From: Desulfosediminicola flagellatus
Lineage (GTDB): Bacteria > Desulfobacterota > Desulfobulbia > Desulfobulbales > Desulfocapsaceae
Length of the DNA stretch: 64,000 bases
Assembly (NCBI RefSeq): GCF_005116655.2
Contig: NZ_CP050698.1
Location: 2,014,501 to 2,078,500 of the forward strand
Direction: 5' to 3'
Positions 27,493-37,484 of this stretch are shown here, piece by piece; the stretch's first letter is position 1; every line of letters starts with the position of its first letter. A program made the position numbers and the translations under genes. Below the pieces are notes generated by a model. That model saw only the letters and a program-made list of their open reading frames with translations, did no database searches and was not told the origin of the DNA.

Positions 27493-28355
27493 GATAAATC
27501 CTCCCTTCTGGTGTCAGCCTGAGCCAGATGCTTTTTCAGAACATCGGCCGGCACAAGATGTACTTTTTGCTGTTTTTCTGGATAGGTCCCGCTTAAAGCC
27601 GCGTTGATAAGTTCTGTTATGTAATAGACAGGCAGAAGAGGTCCTGCCGGGTTTATATCGAGTTGCCTGCTTTCGACATTGGCCTGACACATGGGGCAAT
27701 CTGTTACCATTGCAGTTGCACCACCTCGTTGTGCGGCTTCAACGATATTACCGACAAGTTTTACAGCAATGTCAGGACGAGTCATAGTCAGACTTCCTGA
27801 ACAGCACTCGGTTCTATGAGACCATGAGACAGGTTGAGCCCCGGTGGCCAGAGTGATCTGTTCAAGAGTGGTTGGCATTTCGTGATTTTTGCTATCCGTC
27901 ACATGGGGTGGGCGTAATGAAAGGCAGCCGTAGTAACAGGCAACTTTCATATTATCGATTGGATGCACCATATGCTTTTCAAGCATCTCAAGGATATCCA
28001 AACGGGAGAAAAAACTGCTTATATGGATGATTTCATACTCGGGAGCATACGAGTCGACATCCCAGAAATGAGGATCTTGCCGTAATGCCTTATCGGCAGC
28101 TTTTAACCGCTGATAACATGCGGCGCAAGGGACCAGGATATCGAGGTCGTTATCTTTCACCATCAGCAGGTTGCGAATCGACAGTCGCATAGATATTTCA
28201 TGGTTGGTCATATGTGCCGAAGATGCACCGCAACAGTTCCAGTCAGGAAGTTCCTTGAGGTTGATTGCAAGCTTCTCACAGATTTCCTTAATAGATTGAT
28301 CGTAATCCCGGGCTGTACCCTGTAGCGAGCATCCGGGGTAGTATGCCATGTTCAT
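27489..28355 (-). CDS. hdrB: Heterodisulfide reductase subunit B-like
   Basis: A 288-residue protein with two CCG (Cys-rich) domains: YYPGCSLQGTARDYD with NCCGASSAHM and VPCAACYQR, and CYYGCLSLRPP with ECCSGSLTMTRP and TDCPMCQANV. In HdrB these bind two noncubane [4Fe-4S] clusters that reduce a heterodisulfide. No CoM/CoB system is expected in this bacterium, so the natural acceptor is unknown. All Cys positions are Cys, without Sec. Start and stop overlap hdrC and hdrA by ATGA. Confidence 0.93.
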   Translation of the reverse strand: MNMAYYPGCSLQGTARDYDQSIKEICEKLAINLKELPDWNCCGASSAHMTNHEISMRLSIRNLLMVKDNDLDILVPCAACYQRLKAADKALRQDPHFWDVDSYAPEYEIIHISSFFSRLDILEMLEKHMVHPIDNMKVACYYGCLSLRPPHVTDSKNHEMPTTLEQITLATGAQPVSWSHRTECCSGSLTMTRPDIAVKLVGNIVEAAQRGGATAMVTDCPMCQANVESRQLDINPAGPLLPVYYITELINAALSGTYPEKQQKVHLVPADVLKKHLAQADTRREDLS

Positions 28356-28915
28356 CGTTCATACTCCTTGCCTTTACCCGCAAATATTTCGCGTATTTCC
28401 GGTTTACCCTCTATTGAGTGAGGGAGAAGGTTCAGTTTACCTTTTCTGAACATGTTGAGACCGAGCTTCATGTCTCCCATAAAATCTTTCGAGCGAATTT
28501 TATATGCGCCAATCATGCCAACTTCATAGGTGCGTCCCCATCTTTTGATCGATTCCATAAATGAGAGATGAAAGGCGGGAACCCGTGGTTGTGCAGGTTT
28601 GATGTTCTTTCGAAGAGCAAGCTCGCGCAGTACATCCATAAGAGCGGTTATGTCTATGTCGTTCGGGCACCTGGTGGCGCAGGTATCGCAGGATGCGCAG
28701 AGCCAGATGGTGCTGCTGGAGAGGAGTTGCTGTTCCATCCCATAGCTGGCAAGACGAACGACCTCCATCGGTTGCAGGTCGAAATAATCGGCAACAGGAC
28801 AACCGCCAGAACATCGACCGCACTGGTAGCAGGTCTGCACATCGATTTTTCGTGATTCTAGTTTTTTCAGCAGCTTCCTGTTTCCCTTAGCCGGTGAAAT
28901 ATTCATGCTCTTCAT
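28352..28915 (-). CDS. hdrC: Heterodisulfide reductase subunit C-like
   Basis: A 187-residue ferredoxin-type protein with two [4Fe-4S] motifs, CYQCGRCSGGCPVADYF and CASCDTCATRCPNDIDI, the normal HdrC pattern, and a helical C-terminal domain. It links HdrA to HdrB. Its start lies inside the end of the PAS kinase gene (29-bp overlap), which ties the kinase to the same transcript. Confidence 0.93.
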   Translation of the reverse strand: MKSMNISPAKGNRKLLKKLESRKIDVQTCYQCGRCSGGCPVADYFDLQPMEVVRLASYGMEQQLLSSSTIWLCASCDTCATRCPNDIDITALMDVLRELALRKNIKPAQPRVPAFHLSFMESIKRWGRTYEVGMIGAYKIRSKDFMGDMKLGLNMFRKGKLNLLPHSIEGKPEIREIFAGKGKEYER

Positions 28916-30449
28916 GGGTTTCTCCAGTTGGGGTTTCCTGTACAGCCGGAAATCTCAGAGCAAATGTAGTGCCTGAGGGCGAAGATTCTGTAACGCGAAT
29001 GGTACCCTGATGCTCTTTGACAATGGCGTATGAGACTGACAGCCCGAGTCCTGTTCCTTCACCGGGCTTTTTCGTGGTGAAAAACGGATCAAAAATTTTC
29101 TCACGCAGTTCAGGTTCGATACCTGAGCCTGTATCTGAAATAGCAATTTCTGCGATGCCGCTACTGGCTCTGTTTCGTGTGGTGATGGTGAGTGTTCCGC
29201 CATTCGGCATAGCCTGAGAGCTGTTGACCATGATATTCATTACCACCTGATTGAGTCGGATGGCGTTGCCGAATACCGGTCGCAGGTTTTTCTCGAGTTT
29301 CAGCTCAATTTTAATATTATGGAATGACGGCTGGTTTTTGAGGACACCAAGAGTTTTGGTAACTACGTCATTGAGGTTGAGCAGATCCATTTCGTAACTT
29401 GTCTGATGCGAAAATTCGAGCAGATCAGCGACAATGACCTTACAACGTTCTGCCTCGCGTATAATGGTTTTCAGATCATCCTGGAGTTCGTGATTTTCTC
29501 CAAGGTCTTCCAGTACCATATTGGCGTAGAGCATTATGCCGGACATGGGATTATTTATCTCGTGGGCTACACCGGCAGCAAGCCTGCCAAGACCAGCCAT
29601 TTTTTCTGACTGCATCAGCATCTGATGTGTATTTTCCAGATCTTCCTCAATTTTATGCATGGCGCGGAGATCTGTGAAAATACCGTAAGTAGCTATTTCC
29701 TGTCCGTTATCATAGATTATCCCGCCTGAGAACCTGACCGGAATATCCTGTCTGTTTTTATGGGTAACAACTAATTCCTGATGTCTGAGCTTGCCCATCC
29801 CGCCATATTCATGGCTTCGCATACGAGAAATTACTTCATAGGCGACACCTTCTTTATACAGTTGGGTCACATGAAAGTTTGAAAGTGTTTCTTCCTCAGA
29901 ATATCCAAGTAATGACTGAGCACCCTGATTAAAGAGGATGATGTTCCCCTCCATATCGGCTGCAATAATGCCGTCTACTGAGGAATCAATGAGGTTATGG
30001 AAAAACACATTGCGCCTGCGTAACTCGCGCTCAAGAATTTTGAGATGAGAAATATCTATGAGATACAGAATGTAGTAGTCAGGTTTGGATGGCGGGTAGA
30101 CAAAGACAACATCTATTACTCGTTTTTCTGAACCTTCCTTTTCGATACTGATCTCTTTTCTGAAACGGGATTTCTGATTACCCTGGCTGCTTTTAAAAAA
30201 ACTATCGAAGAGTTCAATGAGTTCCGGATTGTTCCCATGTAAAATTGAGTTAAGACTGCTGCCTGTTAATTGTGAAAAAGGAACATCTAAAAATAACCCT
30301 GCCGCAGGGTTTGCGTAAATTACCCTATGGTTAGTATCAACAACCATAACGCCGTTGGGCGTTTCTTCCAGAATCTGATAAAGATACGGTGCTGATTGCA
30401 GATCCGTATTATTTTCGATAGAAGGATGTAATGGCGTTTGGGTTGCCAT
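28887..30449 (-). CDS. PAS-domain sensor histidine kinase
   Basis: A 520-residue soluble kinase: two PAS domains (~20-130 and ~145-260), HisKA with the H box [18 protein letters not shown] and an HATPase domain ([37 protein letters not shown]). This is the NtrB-like class; no transmembrane segment is seen, so the signal is probably cytoplasmic. It lies between the metF paralogue and hdrC with tight spacing (9 bp) and overlap. The cognate receiver may be 21338-21724, or the receiver domain of the hybrid 19606-21108 in the same operon. Confidence 0.9.
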   Translation of the reverse strand: MATQTPLHPSIENNTDLQSAPYLYQILEETPNGVMVVDTNHRVIYANPAAGLFLDVPFSQLTGSSLNSILHGNNPELIELFDSFFKSSQGNQKSRFRKEISIEKEGSEKRVIDVVFVYPPSKPDYYILYLIDISHLKILERELRRRNVFFHNLIDSSVDGIIAADMEGNIILFNQGAQSLLGYSEEETLSNFHVTQLYKEGVAYEVISRMRSHEYGGMGKLRHQELVVTHKNRQDIPVRFSGGIIYDNGQEIATYGIFTDLRAMHKIEEDLENTHQMLMQSEKMAGLGRLAAGVAHEINNPMSGIMLYANMVLEDLGENHELQDDLKTIIREAERCKVIVADLLEFSHQTSYEMDLLNLNDVVTKTLGVLKNQPSFHNIKIELKLEKNLRPVFGNAIRLNQVVMNIMVNSSQAMPNGGTLTITTRNRASSGIAEIAISDTGSGIEPELREKIFDPFFTTKKPGEGTGLGLSVSYAIVKEHQGTIRVTESSPSGTTFALRFPAVQETPTGETHEEHEYFTG

Positions 30450-30458
30450 AGAACTCTC

Positions 30459-31343
30459 CTATCGACCAATCATGTCGAGGAAATCAGGTAAACGATCTCG
30501 TAAACCGATTGCAAGCAGGACTGTACCGTCACACATCCCTTCAAGATCACGAAACAAATCTGCACCGATCTGCATACCTGCATCTTTCTTTACCGGAGCA
30601 TTCATCATTTTTTTGAGAAATTCCTGAGGGATGGAGGGAACTCCCGGAAGATTATTGAGGTACCTGACCATAACAACAGATTTTAGAAACATGATAGAGC
30701 TGTATAGCTTTATCCCGGTTCGCTCTGCTGCCGGTTGGAAAGTGTCGATGATGTTTAGATCGTAAGTAGGGCCAAGGGTGACAGATTTAACGCCATGGTC
30801 AGCCATGAAATCAAACGAATCTGCAAGTTTTCTGTTAATACCTGCATCATCCGAAAGCTCCAGTGCTACACCCGCAATAAGGTTTGTGGCACCGTCGAGT
30901 GTTTCACCGGCAAGGTCGCGGCCCCTGTTAAGGGCAGCTGCTGACTTGATCATGGTCGGTAAATCAAGGTCTTCACTCGAGCGGGTTACTGGTTGATCAC
31001 CTTCTTTAGGGTCATGCCCCTGTTTGATGAGGATATGCGTGATACCAAGAGAAGATGCGGCGAGTAAATCAGCCTGGAATGAAATGCGGTTACGATCACG
31101 TCCATTAATGACCATGATCGGGTCAATATGAATGTTTTTTAAGGTAAGGCAGGGCGCGATGGGAGCCATCCTCATGATAGCGTGCTCGCTGTCAGTAACC
31201 TGAACTGCGTCTACCCGGCCTCGCAGTTGCTGTACTGAACTGACAAACGAGTCAAGATTCGTGCCCTTTGGAGGGTCAACTTCGGCAATGACATTGAAGG
31301 TTGATGAAGTGGGTTCTTTACTGTTGTCTTGAGCGTCTTGCAT
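30459..31343 (-). CDS. Divergent MetF-like protein
   Basis: A 294-residue MTHFR-family barrel distinct from the two MetF copies. It keeps VIAEVDPPKGTNLD, VQVTDSEHAIMRMAP and INGRDRNRISFQADLLAAS, which match the ECGPPRG, NVTDNQTS and RDRNRIALQSDLLG motifs of MetF, but the rest is poorly conserved and lacks the CIYNM strand. AGGAGG is 4 bp before the ATG at 31343. It is the first gene of the operon with HdrABC, MvhD, MetV and MetF. It might use a modified folate or act as an inactive or regulatory partner; no direct evidence. Confidence 0.82.
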   Translation of the reverse strand: MQDAQDNSKEPTSSTFNVIAEVDPPKGTNLDSFVSSVQQLRGRVDAVQVTDSEHAIMRMAPIAPCLTLKNIHIDPIMVINGRDRNRISFQADLLAASSLGITHILIKQGHDPKEGDQPVTRSSEDLDLPTMIKSAAALNRGRDLAGETLDGATNLIAGVALELSDDAGINRKLADSFDFMADHGVKSVTLGPTYDLNIIDTFQPAAERTGIKLYSSIMFLKSVVMVRYLNNLPGVPSIPQEFLKKMMNAPVKKDAGMQIGADLFRDLEGMCDGTVLLAIGLRDRLPDFLDMIGR

Positions 31344-32249
31344 GGTGCCTCCTGTATGCAGAATTGCAGAGTGCGAATTCGCAAATCGGTAATGCACGAA
31401 TGGCTGTCATGATTGAGCAGGTTCTTTATCATGACGACATAGTGCACCAGCTGTTACGTAAAACAGGAAGCAGGCACGGATAACGCATTGTGAGCAGACT
31501 GATGTCGAAGGAAAACGCTGTAGAGTAGAGCAGTACTCATGGGCAGTGTAGGGGACAGGTAGGGTGATATCAAAGGACTGCTCCTCCATTACACGTGGAG
31601 TGCTGGAGAGACCTGTCGTCGCTTGTTTCAAGGAATGAAATCAAGCGCTTTCACTCTAAGCCCGTATTCCACCGACGTTGTGTGTATTTCAAATCTACAT
31701 GGACGCAAAGAGAATGTCAAACCGATGAATTGACTTTTGCTTAGACATGACTTAAAGCGAGGATTGGCATTTTTCACTAGAAATACACATAATAACAAAT
31801 GATTAGATAATGTCTTATGGGGGTAGCCTTTGGATGGCGGTACAGGCTCTTGAAGGGTCGTGCACTGACGAAAAGAGTATGCCGAATGTGCTGTAGCAAT
31901 TGGAAAAACAACATAAATTAAATTGATCTATAATATATATTAAATAAATTTCACAAGAGTTAAATTTTTTTTCAATATGTATAAAAAAAGTGGTGAGCAA
32001 TGAACGTTAGACTCCGAATTTGATGGATCATTAAAAGCAATGTGAACCGTATTTGAAAACCAATGTAATTATTCAGTCAAGACCTAATATGTACCCTTTT
32101 TTGCAGGCCGTAACTCTTTAGCAGTGCTCCAGATGGCCTCAAGCGGGATGATTGGCTATAGTATACCTATGCGAAGCGTCCCGATCGGGGTCAGGTGGGG
32201 TGCAATTGTAATGATATACAAAGCTGTAAAGACTGTCTGGATATAAAAT
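31344..32249. other. Gene-free stretch upstream of the metF-like/hdr operon
   Basis: About 900 bases with no convincing gene. It must hold the promoter of the minus-strand operon starting at 31343. A short hairpin sequence (CTCCATTACACGTGGAG, near 31586-31602) is visible; no known riboswitch or RNA gene was recognised. Confidence 0.45.
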
Positions 32250-32300
32250 GAAAGCCCCGTTAACCAATATAGTTAAAACTATCTGGTTAACGGGGCTTTC
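32250..32300 (-). terminator. Terminator of the formate dehydrogenase-Hdr operon
   Basis: A perfect 17-bp stem (GAAAGCCCCGTTAACCA and its complement) with a 17-nt loop lies 45 bp past the fdhA stop. On the minus strand it is followed by TTTTATA. It is the strongest terminator in the window. Confidence 0.85.
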
Positions 32301-32344
32301 AGGTTTAAAGTGTCAACCCCGTGGAAGGGGGACGACTCATTATA

Positions 32345-34384
32345 TCAGGCTGCTTTCCGGATATTTACCGCACAAACTTTAAGCTCCGGAATCTTACAAA
32401 TCGGATCATGAGCAGGATTGGTGAGAACATTCGCGCAACTTTCAATAAAGTGGAAAGGCATGAACACTGAGCCGTCATCTACTCGTTTTGTTATTTCCGC
32501 TTTAATATCGACACTTCCGCGACGTGAACTGATTGTGACAAGATCACCCTCTTTTATCTCAAGTCGTGCAGCATCGTTCTGACTGATTTCAAGAAAACCT
32601 TCCTTTATCTCAGCATCAAGAGTCGGTGAATTTCTTGTCATCGTACCGGTATGGTAGTGCGCAAATACTCTGCCTGTTGAAAACCAGAAAGGATATTCGT
32701 CGTCAACAACCTCTGCAGGTGGCTTGAAATCGATTCCATGAAACAATCCTTTGCCACGGGCAATCTTGCCTTTGTGCAGGAATCTGGTGCCAGGGTGATC
32801 CTGAGTAGGGCAGGGCCACTGCAATCCTTCACCTTCCAGACGTTCGTAGGTGATACCGCCGTATGATGGTGTAAGCGAAGCGATCTCATTAAAGACTTCT
32901 TCCGGGTTTGCGTAGTTCATTGGATAGCCGAAACGACTTGATAGATCCTGAATTATCTGCCAGTCCTGGTGTGCTTCTCCGCGAGGCTCAACCGCTTTAC
33001 GAACACGTGTAACACGGCGCTCAGTATTGGAAAATGTGCCATCCTTTTCTGCAAAGGAAACACCGGGAAGTACGACGTCAGCCATCTCTGCGGTTGCCGT
33101 CAGGAATATGTCCTGAACCACAATAAAGTCAGCTTTTTCGAAAGCTTTCTTGACATGGTTGACATCCGGGTCACTTACAACAGGATTCTCACCCATGATG
33201 TATAGCGACTTCACTGAACCGTCCTCAAGACCTTCAAGCATTGCAGGAATGGTAAGACCAACCTTATTGGAAATGGAATCGACATTCCATGCCTTGGCAA
33301 ACTTTTCACAGGCGGCAGGATTGGTTACAGGCTGATAGGCAGTAAACACGTTAGGAAGGCCACCCATATCGCAGGCTCCCTGAACATTGTTTTGTCCACG
33401 TAGAGGGTTAACACCGCACGATTCCTTACCAAGGTTTCCGGTAAGCATTGCCAGGTTGGCAAGTGTTTTCACATTGTCAACACCGGTTGTGTGCTGTGTG
33501 ATACCCATACAATAGATAATAGAGGCCTTCTCTGCCGTTCCGTAAGATTCAGCAATCTGGCGGATAACGTCGGCGTCGACACCACATATCTCTGACGCCA
33601 TTTCTTCGGTAAAGGATTCGATAACCGCTTTACAGGCTTCGAACTCTTCAGTCTGATCGTCAATATATGCCTGATCATGCCAGCCGTTTTTAAGGATAAC
33701 GTGCATGATACCGTTAAGCAGAGCGACATCCGTGCCCATTTTATGGCTGGCATAAATATCTGCAATTTCAGAAATGTGAACCTGCCGTGGGTCAAGTACT
33801 ATAACCTTGGCCCCGTTTTTCTTAGCGCGGAAAATGCGGGTGGCCACCAGCGGATGAGCTACACTTGTGTTTGAACCGATAATGAAGATACAGTCAGCAT
33901 CCTCAATTTCGTCCATTGAGTTTGTCATCGCTCCACTACCAAAAGATGCGGCAAGACCTGCCACAGTTGAGGAGTGTCAGAGACGGGCGCAGTGGTCGAT
34001 ATTGTTAGTTCCTACACCTGCCCTTGCGAATTTTTGCAGGAGGAAATTCTCCTCATTGGTTACTTTAGCTGAGGTAAGAAATCCTATACTGTCGGGACCG
34101 CTTGTTTCCTTAATCTCTTTAAGTTTTGATGCGGTGTAATCAAGGGCTTCGTCCCAGCTAACCTCTTCAAGGGTTCCATTTTTACGAATCAGAGGCTGGG
34201 TAAGTCTCCTCTTGTTTCGGATAAACTCGTGCACGTTCCAGCCTTTAATGCAGAGTTTGCCTTGATTCACGGGGCTTGTTTTGCAGGGAATAGTGCCAAT
34301 TGGATCACCATCAAGCACTTCCAGGAAAAAGTTACAGCCACAGCCACAGTATGTGCATGTTGTCAGTACTGTCCTGTAATCCAT
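32345..34384 (-). CDS. fdhA: Formate dehydrogenase catalytic subunit, selenoprotein
   Basis: A 679-residue molybdopterin/tungstopterin formate dehydrogenase when the TGA at 33977-33979 (codon 136) is read as Sec, giving NIDHCARLUHSSTVAGLAA, the classical FdhF active-site context. The N-terminal [4Fe-4S] motif is CTYCGCGCNF. Further family motifs include LTGNLGKESCGVNPLRGQNNVQGACDMG and TGRVFAHYHTGTMTRNSP. It oxidises formate or reduces CO2 in the cytoplasm; no Tat signal is present. The downstream SECIS loop GGUCU equals that of the Escherichia coli fdhF element. It is the last gene of the Hdr-linked operon. Confidence 0.96.
33948..33964 (-). promoter_or_regulatory. SECIS hairpin of fdhA (Hdr operon)
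   Basis: On the mRNA GUGGCA pairs with UGCCGC around the loop GGUCU, starting 12 nt after the UGA. The loop has the GU expected for SelB binding, and spacing is identical to the second fdhA. Confidence 0.8.
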
Positions 34385-34467
34385 AGTCGCTCCTTACTCA
34401 TTATGTCTCTGTACTCAAATTCTATTACTCGGACCCTATAGCCGGAAAAATGGCGTATTGTCCGAAA

Positions 34468-35259
34468 TTATTTATCAATCATATTGAGCGGTGATCTCTG
34501 TCCACGCTGGATTCCCGTCTTGTAGTCAAACTTCTCGTCCATGATGCTGTTGACTTTCTTGTACAGCGTTCTGAGCGGGATAGTGGAAGGACAGGCCTCT
34601 TCGCACAGGCCGCAGTCGATACATCTGCCAACCATATGCATTGCTCTGGTGTGATGAAAAACAGGAATCTCCGGTGGGAGTTGACCGTTTTTCACAAGTT
34701 CGTCGCATTTGAGACTGCAGTCGTTGCAGAAACACATAGGGCAGACGTTAGAGCAACCGTAACACTTGATACATTTTACGAACTCATCCATCCAGAATGA
34801 AAATCTGTCTGCAAGCATAAGATTATCAATTTCGGCAACGGATGTGTTCTCACGTCCCTCAGCTGCTTCTCCTGCGGTGATATCTGCCGGAAATGGCTGC
34901 GAGCACTCACAGGCGTCTGCAAGTTCCTGAGGACAGGCTAATCCTACTGTCAAAACCTTGTCCGGGCTGAGCTGATTCCAGGTATACAATGTCGTCAGTG
35001 CCCTGTCATCGCATCCTCGAACAAGAATGCCAAATGTGTCATCAGGATATGATTTATGTATATTGGTCAGATATTTAGTTAAGGGATATCTCGCATCACC
35101 GGCTTTGTCCTTATCACCGAGAACCATCATGTCCAGTTCATCGACATTCTGATAGAGATGAGGGGCAATGTGGCCATTTTTGTGAGCCAAACCGAGGAAA
35201 CCTTTAATTTCTCCAGATTCCAGCAACTCTTTGACTTTACTCTTAATAGTTTCAATCAT
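34468..35259 (-). CDS. fdhB: Formate dehydrogenase beta subunit (FrhB/FdhB-like iron-sulfur protein)
   Basis: A 263-residue protein joining an N-terminal FrhB-like domain (residues ~1-125; PLTKYLTNI, GILVRGCDDRAL) with two C-terminal [4Fe-4S] motifs, CIKCYGCSNVCP followed by CFCNDC, and CIDCGLCEEACPSTIPL. This is the short electron-transfer subunit seen beside FdhA and MvhD/HdrA in sulfate reducers and methanogens, where it carries electrons between FdhA and MvhD. Whether it still binds flavin or F420 is uncertain. It is flanked closely by mvhD (4 bp) and fdhA. Confidence 0.88.
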   Translation of the reverse strand: MIETIKSKVKELLESGEIKGFLGLAHKNGHIAPHLYQNVDELDMMVLGDKDKAGDARYPLTKYLTNIHKSYPDDTFGILVRGCDDRALTTLYTWNQLSPDKVLTVGLACPQELADACECSQPFPADITAGEAAEGRENTSVAEIDNLMLADRFSFWMDEFVKCIKCYGCSNVCPMCFCNDCSLKCDELVKNGQLPPEIPVFHHTRAMHMVGRCIDCGLCEEACPSTIPLRTLYKKVNSIMDEKFDYKTGIQRGQRSPLNMIDK

Positions 35260-35263
35260 ATCG

Positions 35264-35719
35264 TCACTCTGCCGCGATGGGCTCTACCACATCACCTCGA
35301 TAATCTTTTTTAAGGGGTGAAGGTCCTATTTCACGCAACTCGTCAATGAAGGTGTTGAATTCGTGGACTAGTTCAGGTGCTTCCGCAGATGAAACCCATC
35401 CTGCTTTCAGGCGACGTTCGTCGATGCCGCTGAATGAGAGCATTTCCTTCAGTACAGTTACTCGTTTCTTAGAGGAATAATTACCATACAGGTAATTGCA
35501 TTCGCCGAGGTGTCATCCACCAACAAAGACTCCATCTACCCCTTTTTGGAAAGCAAGGAGTATATGGTGTGGTGACACGCTTCCACTGCACATAACCCGG
35601 ACAGTACGAACATTTGCCGGGTACTGCAATCGACTGACCCCAGCCAGGTCAGCAGCGGCGTATGCTCACCATGTGCACAGGAAGCATACAATTTTCGGTT
35701 CGAAAATGTCGTTACTCAT
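35264..35719 (-). CDS. mvhD: MvhD-like [2Fe-2S] subunit with two selenocysteines, copy 2
   Basis: A 151-residue MvhD only when two TGA codons are read as Sec: 35666-35668 (codon 18), giving CTWU-AYAAADLAG where relatives have CNWC, and 35513-35515 (codon 69), giving VGGU-HLGECNY where relatives have GGCHxGDCHY. The conserved CSG motif keeps Cys44. Start ATG at 35719 has AAGGA at 8 bp; the stop lies 4 bp before fdhB. Each TGA is followed by a perfect hairpin (see the two SECIS entries). MvhD links the formate dehydrogenase electron-transfer subunit to HdrA. Both redox motifs being Sec-bearing is the most unusual feature of the gene. Confidence 0.9.
35479..35497 (-). promoter_or_regulatory. SECIS hairpin for the second UGA of mvhD copy 2
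   Basis: AAUUACC and GGUAAUU form a perfect 7-bp stem around the loop UGUAU, 15 nt after the UGA at 35513-35515. The loop contains GU. The same place in copies 3 and 4 also forms a hairpin. Confidence 0.8.
35634..35652 (-). promoter_or_regulatory. SECIS hairpin for the first UGA of mvhD copy 2
   Basis: CUGACC and GGUCAG form a perfect 6-bp stem around a 7-nt loop, 13 nt after the UGA at 35666-35668. It occupies the place of the candidate hairpin of mvhD copy 1. Confidence 0.7.
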
Positions 35720-35793
35720 CAGTTAATTCCTTTTTAATGGGTGATTAGTGCATCGTACTATGTGGATCACTAGCATCTGTTTTCGGATAACAC

Positions 35794-37473
35794 CTACATA
35801 GCCCTTATCTGGGCGAGAAGCTGTTCCGGTTTATATCCTCGTAAAATAGCGCTGTGCGACGGACAGGTTGAGGCACAGTTGCCACATCCTTTACAAAGAA
35901 TGTCCTTGACTTCACAGGTTTTAGTTTTGCTGTTGTAGCTAATAGCATCGTAAGGACAGACATTGAGACAACCCATGCATCCGACACATGTCTCTTCATG
36001 AATTTCCGCAACGATAGCACTCTTTACTAATTTGTCCTTGAACAGGATTGCGCCCACTCTGGAGGCGACACCAAACCCTTGTGTTCGTGCTTCAATAGAT
36101 GTTGCAGGGTATCGTGCACTACCGCAGACAAAAACACCATCAGCGGCGAAATCGAGCGGTCGCAGCTTGGCATGTGCTTCAAGAAAAAATCCGTTTTTAT
36201 CTGTTGGAACCCGCATAAGTCCAGCTACATCAGGTGCATCGTCTCTTGCGACAAGTGGAGTGGAAAGAACGACCAGGTCGCTTTTGATTTCTTTTTTGGT
36301 TCCGAGAACCACTTGATCAAATGTCACAGTACCGTCAGCGACAACAGGTGTAGTGGCTCCGTCATAGACATCAAAATGTATACCCATACCTCGGGCATCC
36401 CACAGCATCTGTTCTTTTTCATCACCATACATCTGCATGTCACGGTAAATCACGTTAACAGTAGCCAGAGGAAACTGGCGTTTGATGTGCATGGCGTTCT
36501 TGACAGCTGTAAGACAACAGATTCGTGAGCAGTATTCCCGCTCTTGGTTACGGCTTCCAGCACACTGAATCATAGTCACGGAAGTACCTTTGAAGGTGCC
36601 TTCTTTCAGCCGTTTCTCAAGTTCAAACTGGGTGATTATATTGTCACCATTGTGACCAAGAAGGCCTTTCTCAACCAGCGGTACAGCACCGGTGGCAACT
36701 ACCACACAACCAACTGTCTCCTTGAACGGTCCATTAGGAGTCTCGACTGTCACTGAGAAATTACCAATGTATCCATTGATATCGGTAACTTTAGAGCCGA
36801 TTAACGGTGTGATGCCGGGAGTCGCAGCGACTTTTCCTGCGAGATCGGTGATATAATCTTCTGAAGATTTACCGTCCTCAAGTAGATGCAATTCGTTCAT
36901 GAGTCCGCCGAATTGTTCTTCTTTTTCAACGAGAATAACTTCAAGACCCATTCCTGTGAGAGCTTCTGCAGCGGATAGACCAGCTATACCACCGCCGATG
37001 ACAAGAATCTTTCGAATAAGAGAAGATTCAATCTCGTCCTGAGGTTCAAGGGCTGTGGATTTGGCAACGCCCATTCGAACAAGATCTTTGGCTTTGGACG
37101 TAGCTATATCCCTCTTTCCCATATGTACCCATGAGCATTGATCCCGGATGTTGACCATCTCAAAGAGATAAGGGTTTAAGCCGGCCTCCGCACATGAGGA
37201 AGAAAAAAGTGGATGATGGGTTCGCGGGGAACATGATGCCACCACAACCCTGTTGAGGTTGTTATCAGTTATGGCTTTCTTAATTTCAACTATTCCCGAC
37301 TCCGAGCAGGTGTAAAGATTTTCCTTGGTAAAAACAACACCTGGAAGAGTTGCTGCATACTCGGTAACGGCTGCGCAGTCGAGATGCCCGGCGATATTGG
37401 ATCCGCAATCGCAGATAAATACGCCGACCCGTAAATTCTCTTGTGTATTTTTGCTCTTCTTATCCATGTCCAT
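35794..37473 (-). CDS. HdrA-type protein, C-terminal half as a separate gene
   Basis: A 559-residue protein equal to the second half of the fused HdrA proteins: GVFICDCGSNIAGHLD, ASCSPRTHHPLF, MVNIRDQCSWVHMGKRD, a second FAD motif ([17 protein letters not shown]), and a C-terminal ferredoxin domain (CVGCMGCLNVCPYDAI and CKGCGNCASTC). It is 11 bp downstream of the N-terminal half, so the fused protein seen at 23.8, 39.5 and 57.2 kb is here encoded as two chains broken at the linker. The first half ends in a normal TGA and this gene has AAAGGT before its ATG, so it looks like true fission rather than sequencing error. Confidence 0.88.
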   Translation of the reverse strand: MDMDKKSKNTQENLRVGVFICDCGSNIAGHLDCAAVTEYAATLPGVVFTKENLYTCSESGIVEIKKAITDNNLNRVVVASCSPRTHHPLFSSSCAEAGLNPYLFEMVNIRDQCSWVHMGKRDIATSKAKDLVRMGVAKSTALEPQDEIESSLIRKILVIGGGIAGLSAAEALTGMGLEVILVEKEEQFGGLMNELHLLEDGKSSEDYITDLAGKVAATPGITPLIGSKVTDINGYIGNFSVTVETPNGPFKETVGCVVVATGAVPLVEKGLLGHNGDNIITQFELEKRLKEGTFKGTSVTMIQCAGSRNQEREYCSRICCLTAVKNAMHIKRQFPLATVNVIYRDMQMYGDEKEQMLWDARGMGIHFDVYDGATTPVVADGTVTFDQVVLGTKKEIKSDLVVLSTPLVARDDAPDVAGLMRVPTDKNGFFLEAHAKLRPLDFAADGVFVCGSARYPATSIEARTQGFGVASRVGAILFKDKLVKSAIVAEIHEETCVGCMGCLNVCPYDAISYNSKTKTCEVKDILCKGCGNCASTCPSHSAILRGYKPEQLLAQIRAM

Positions 37474-37484
37474 TTATACCTTTA

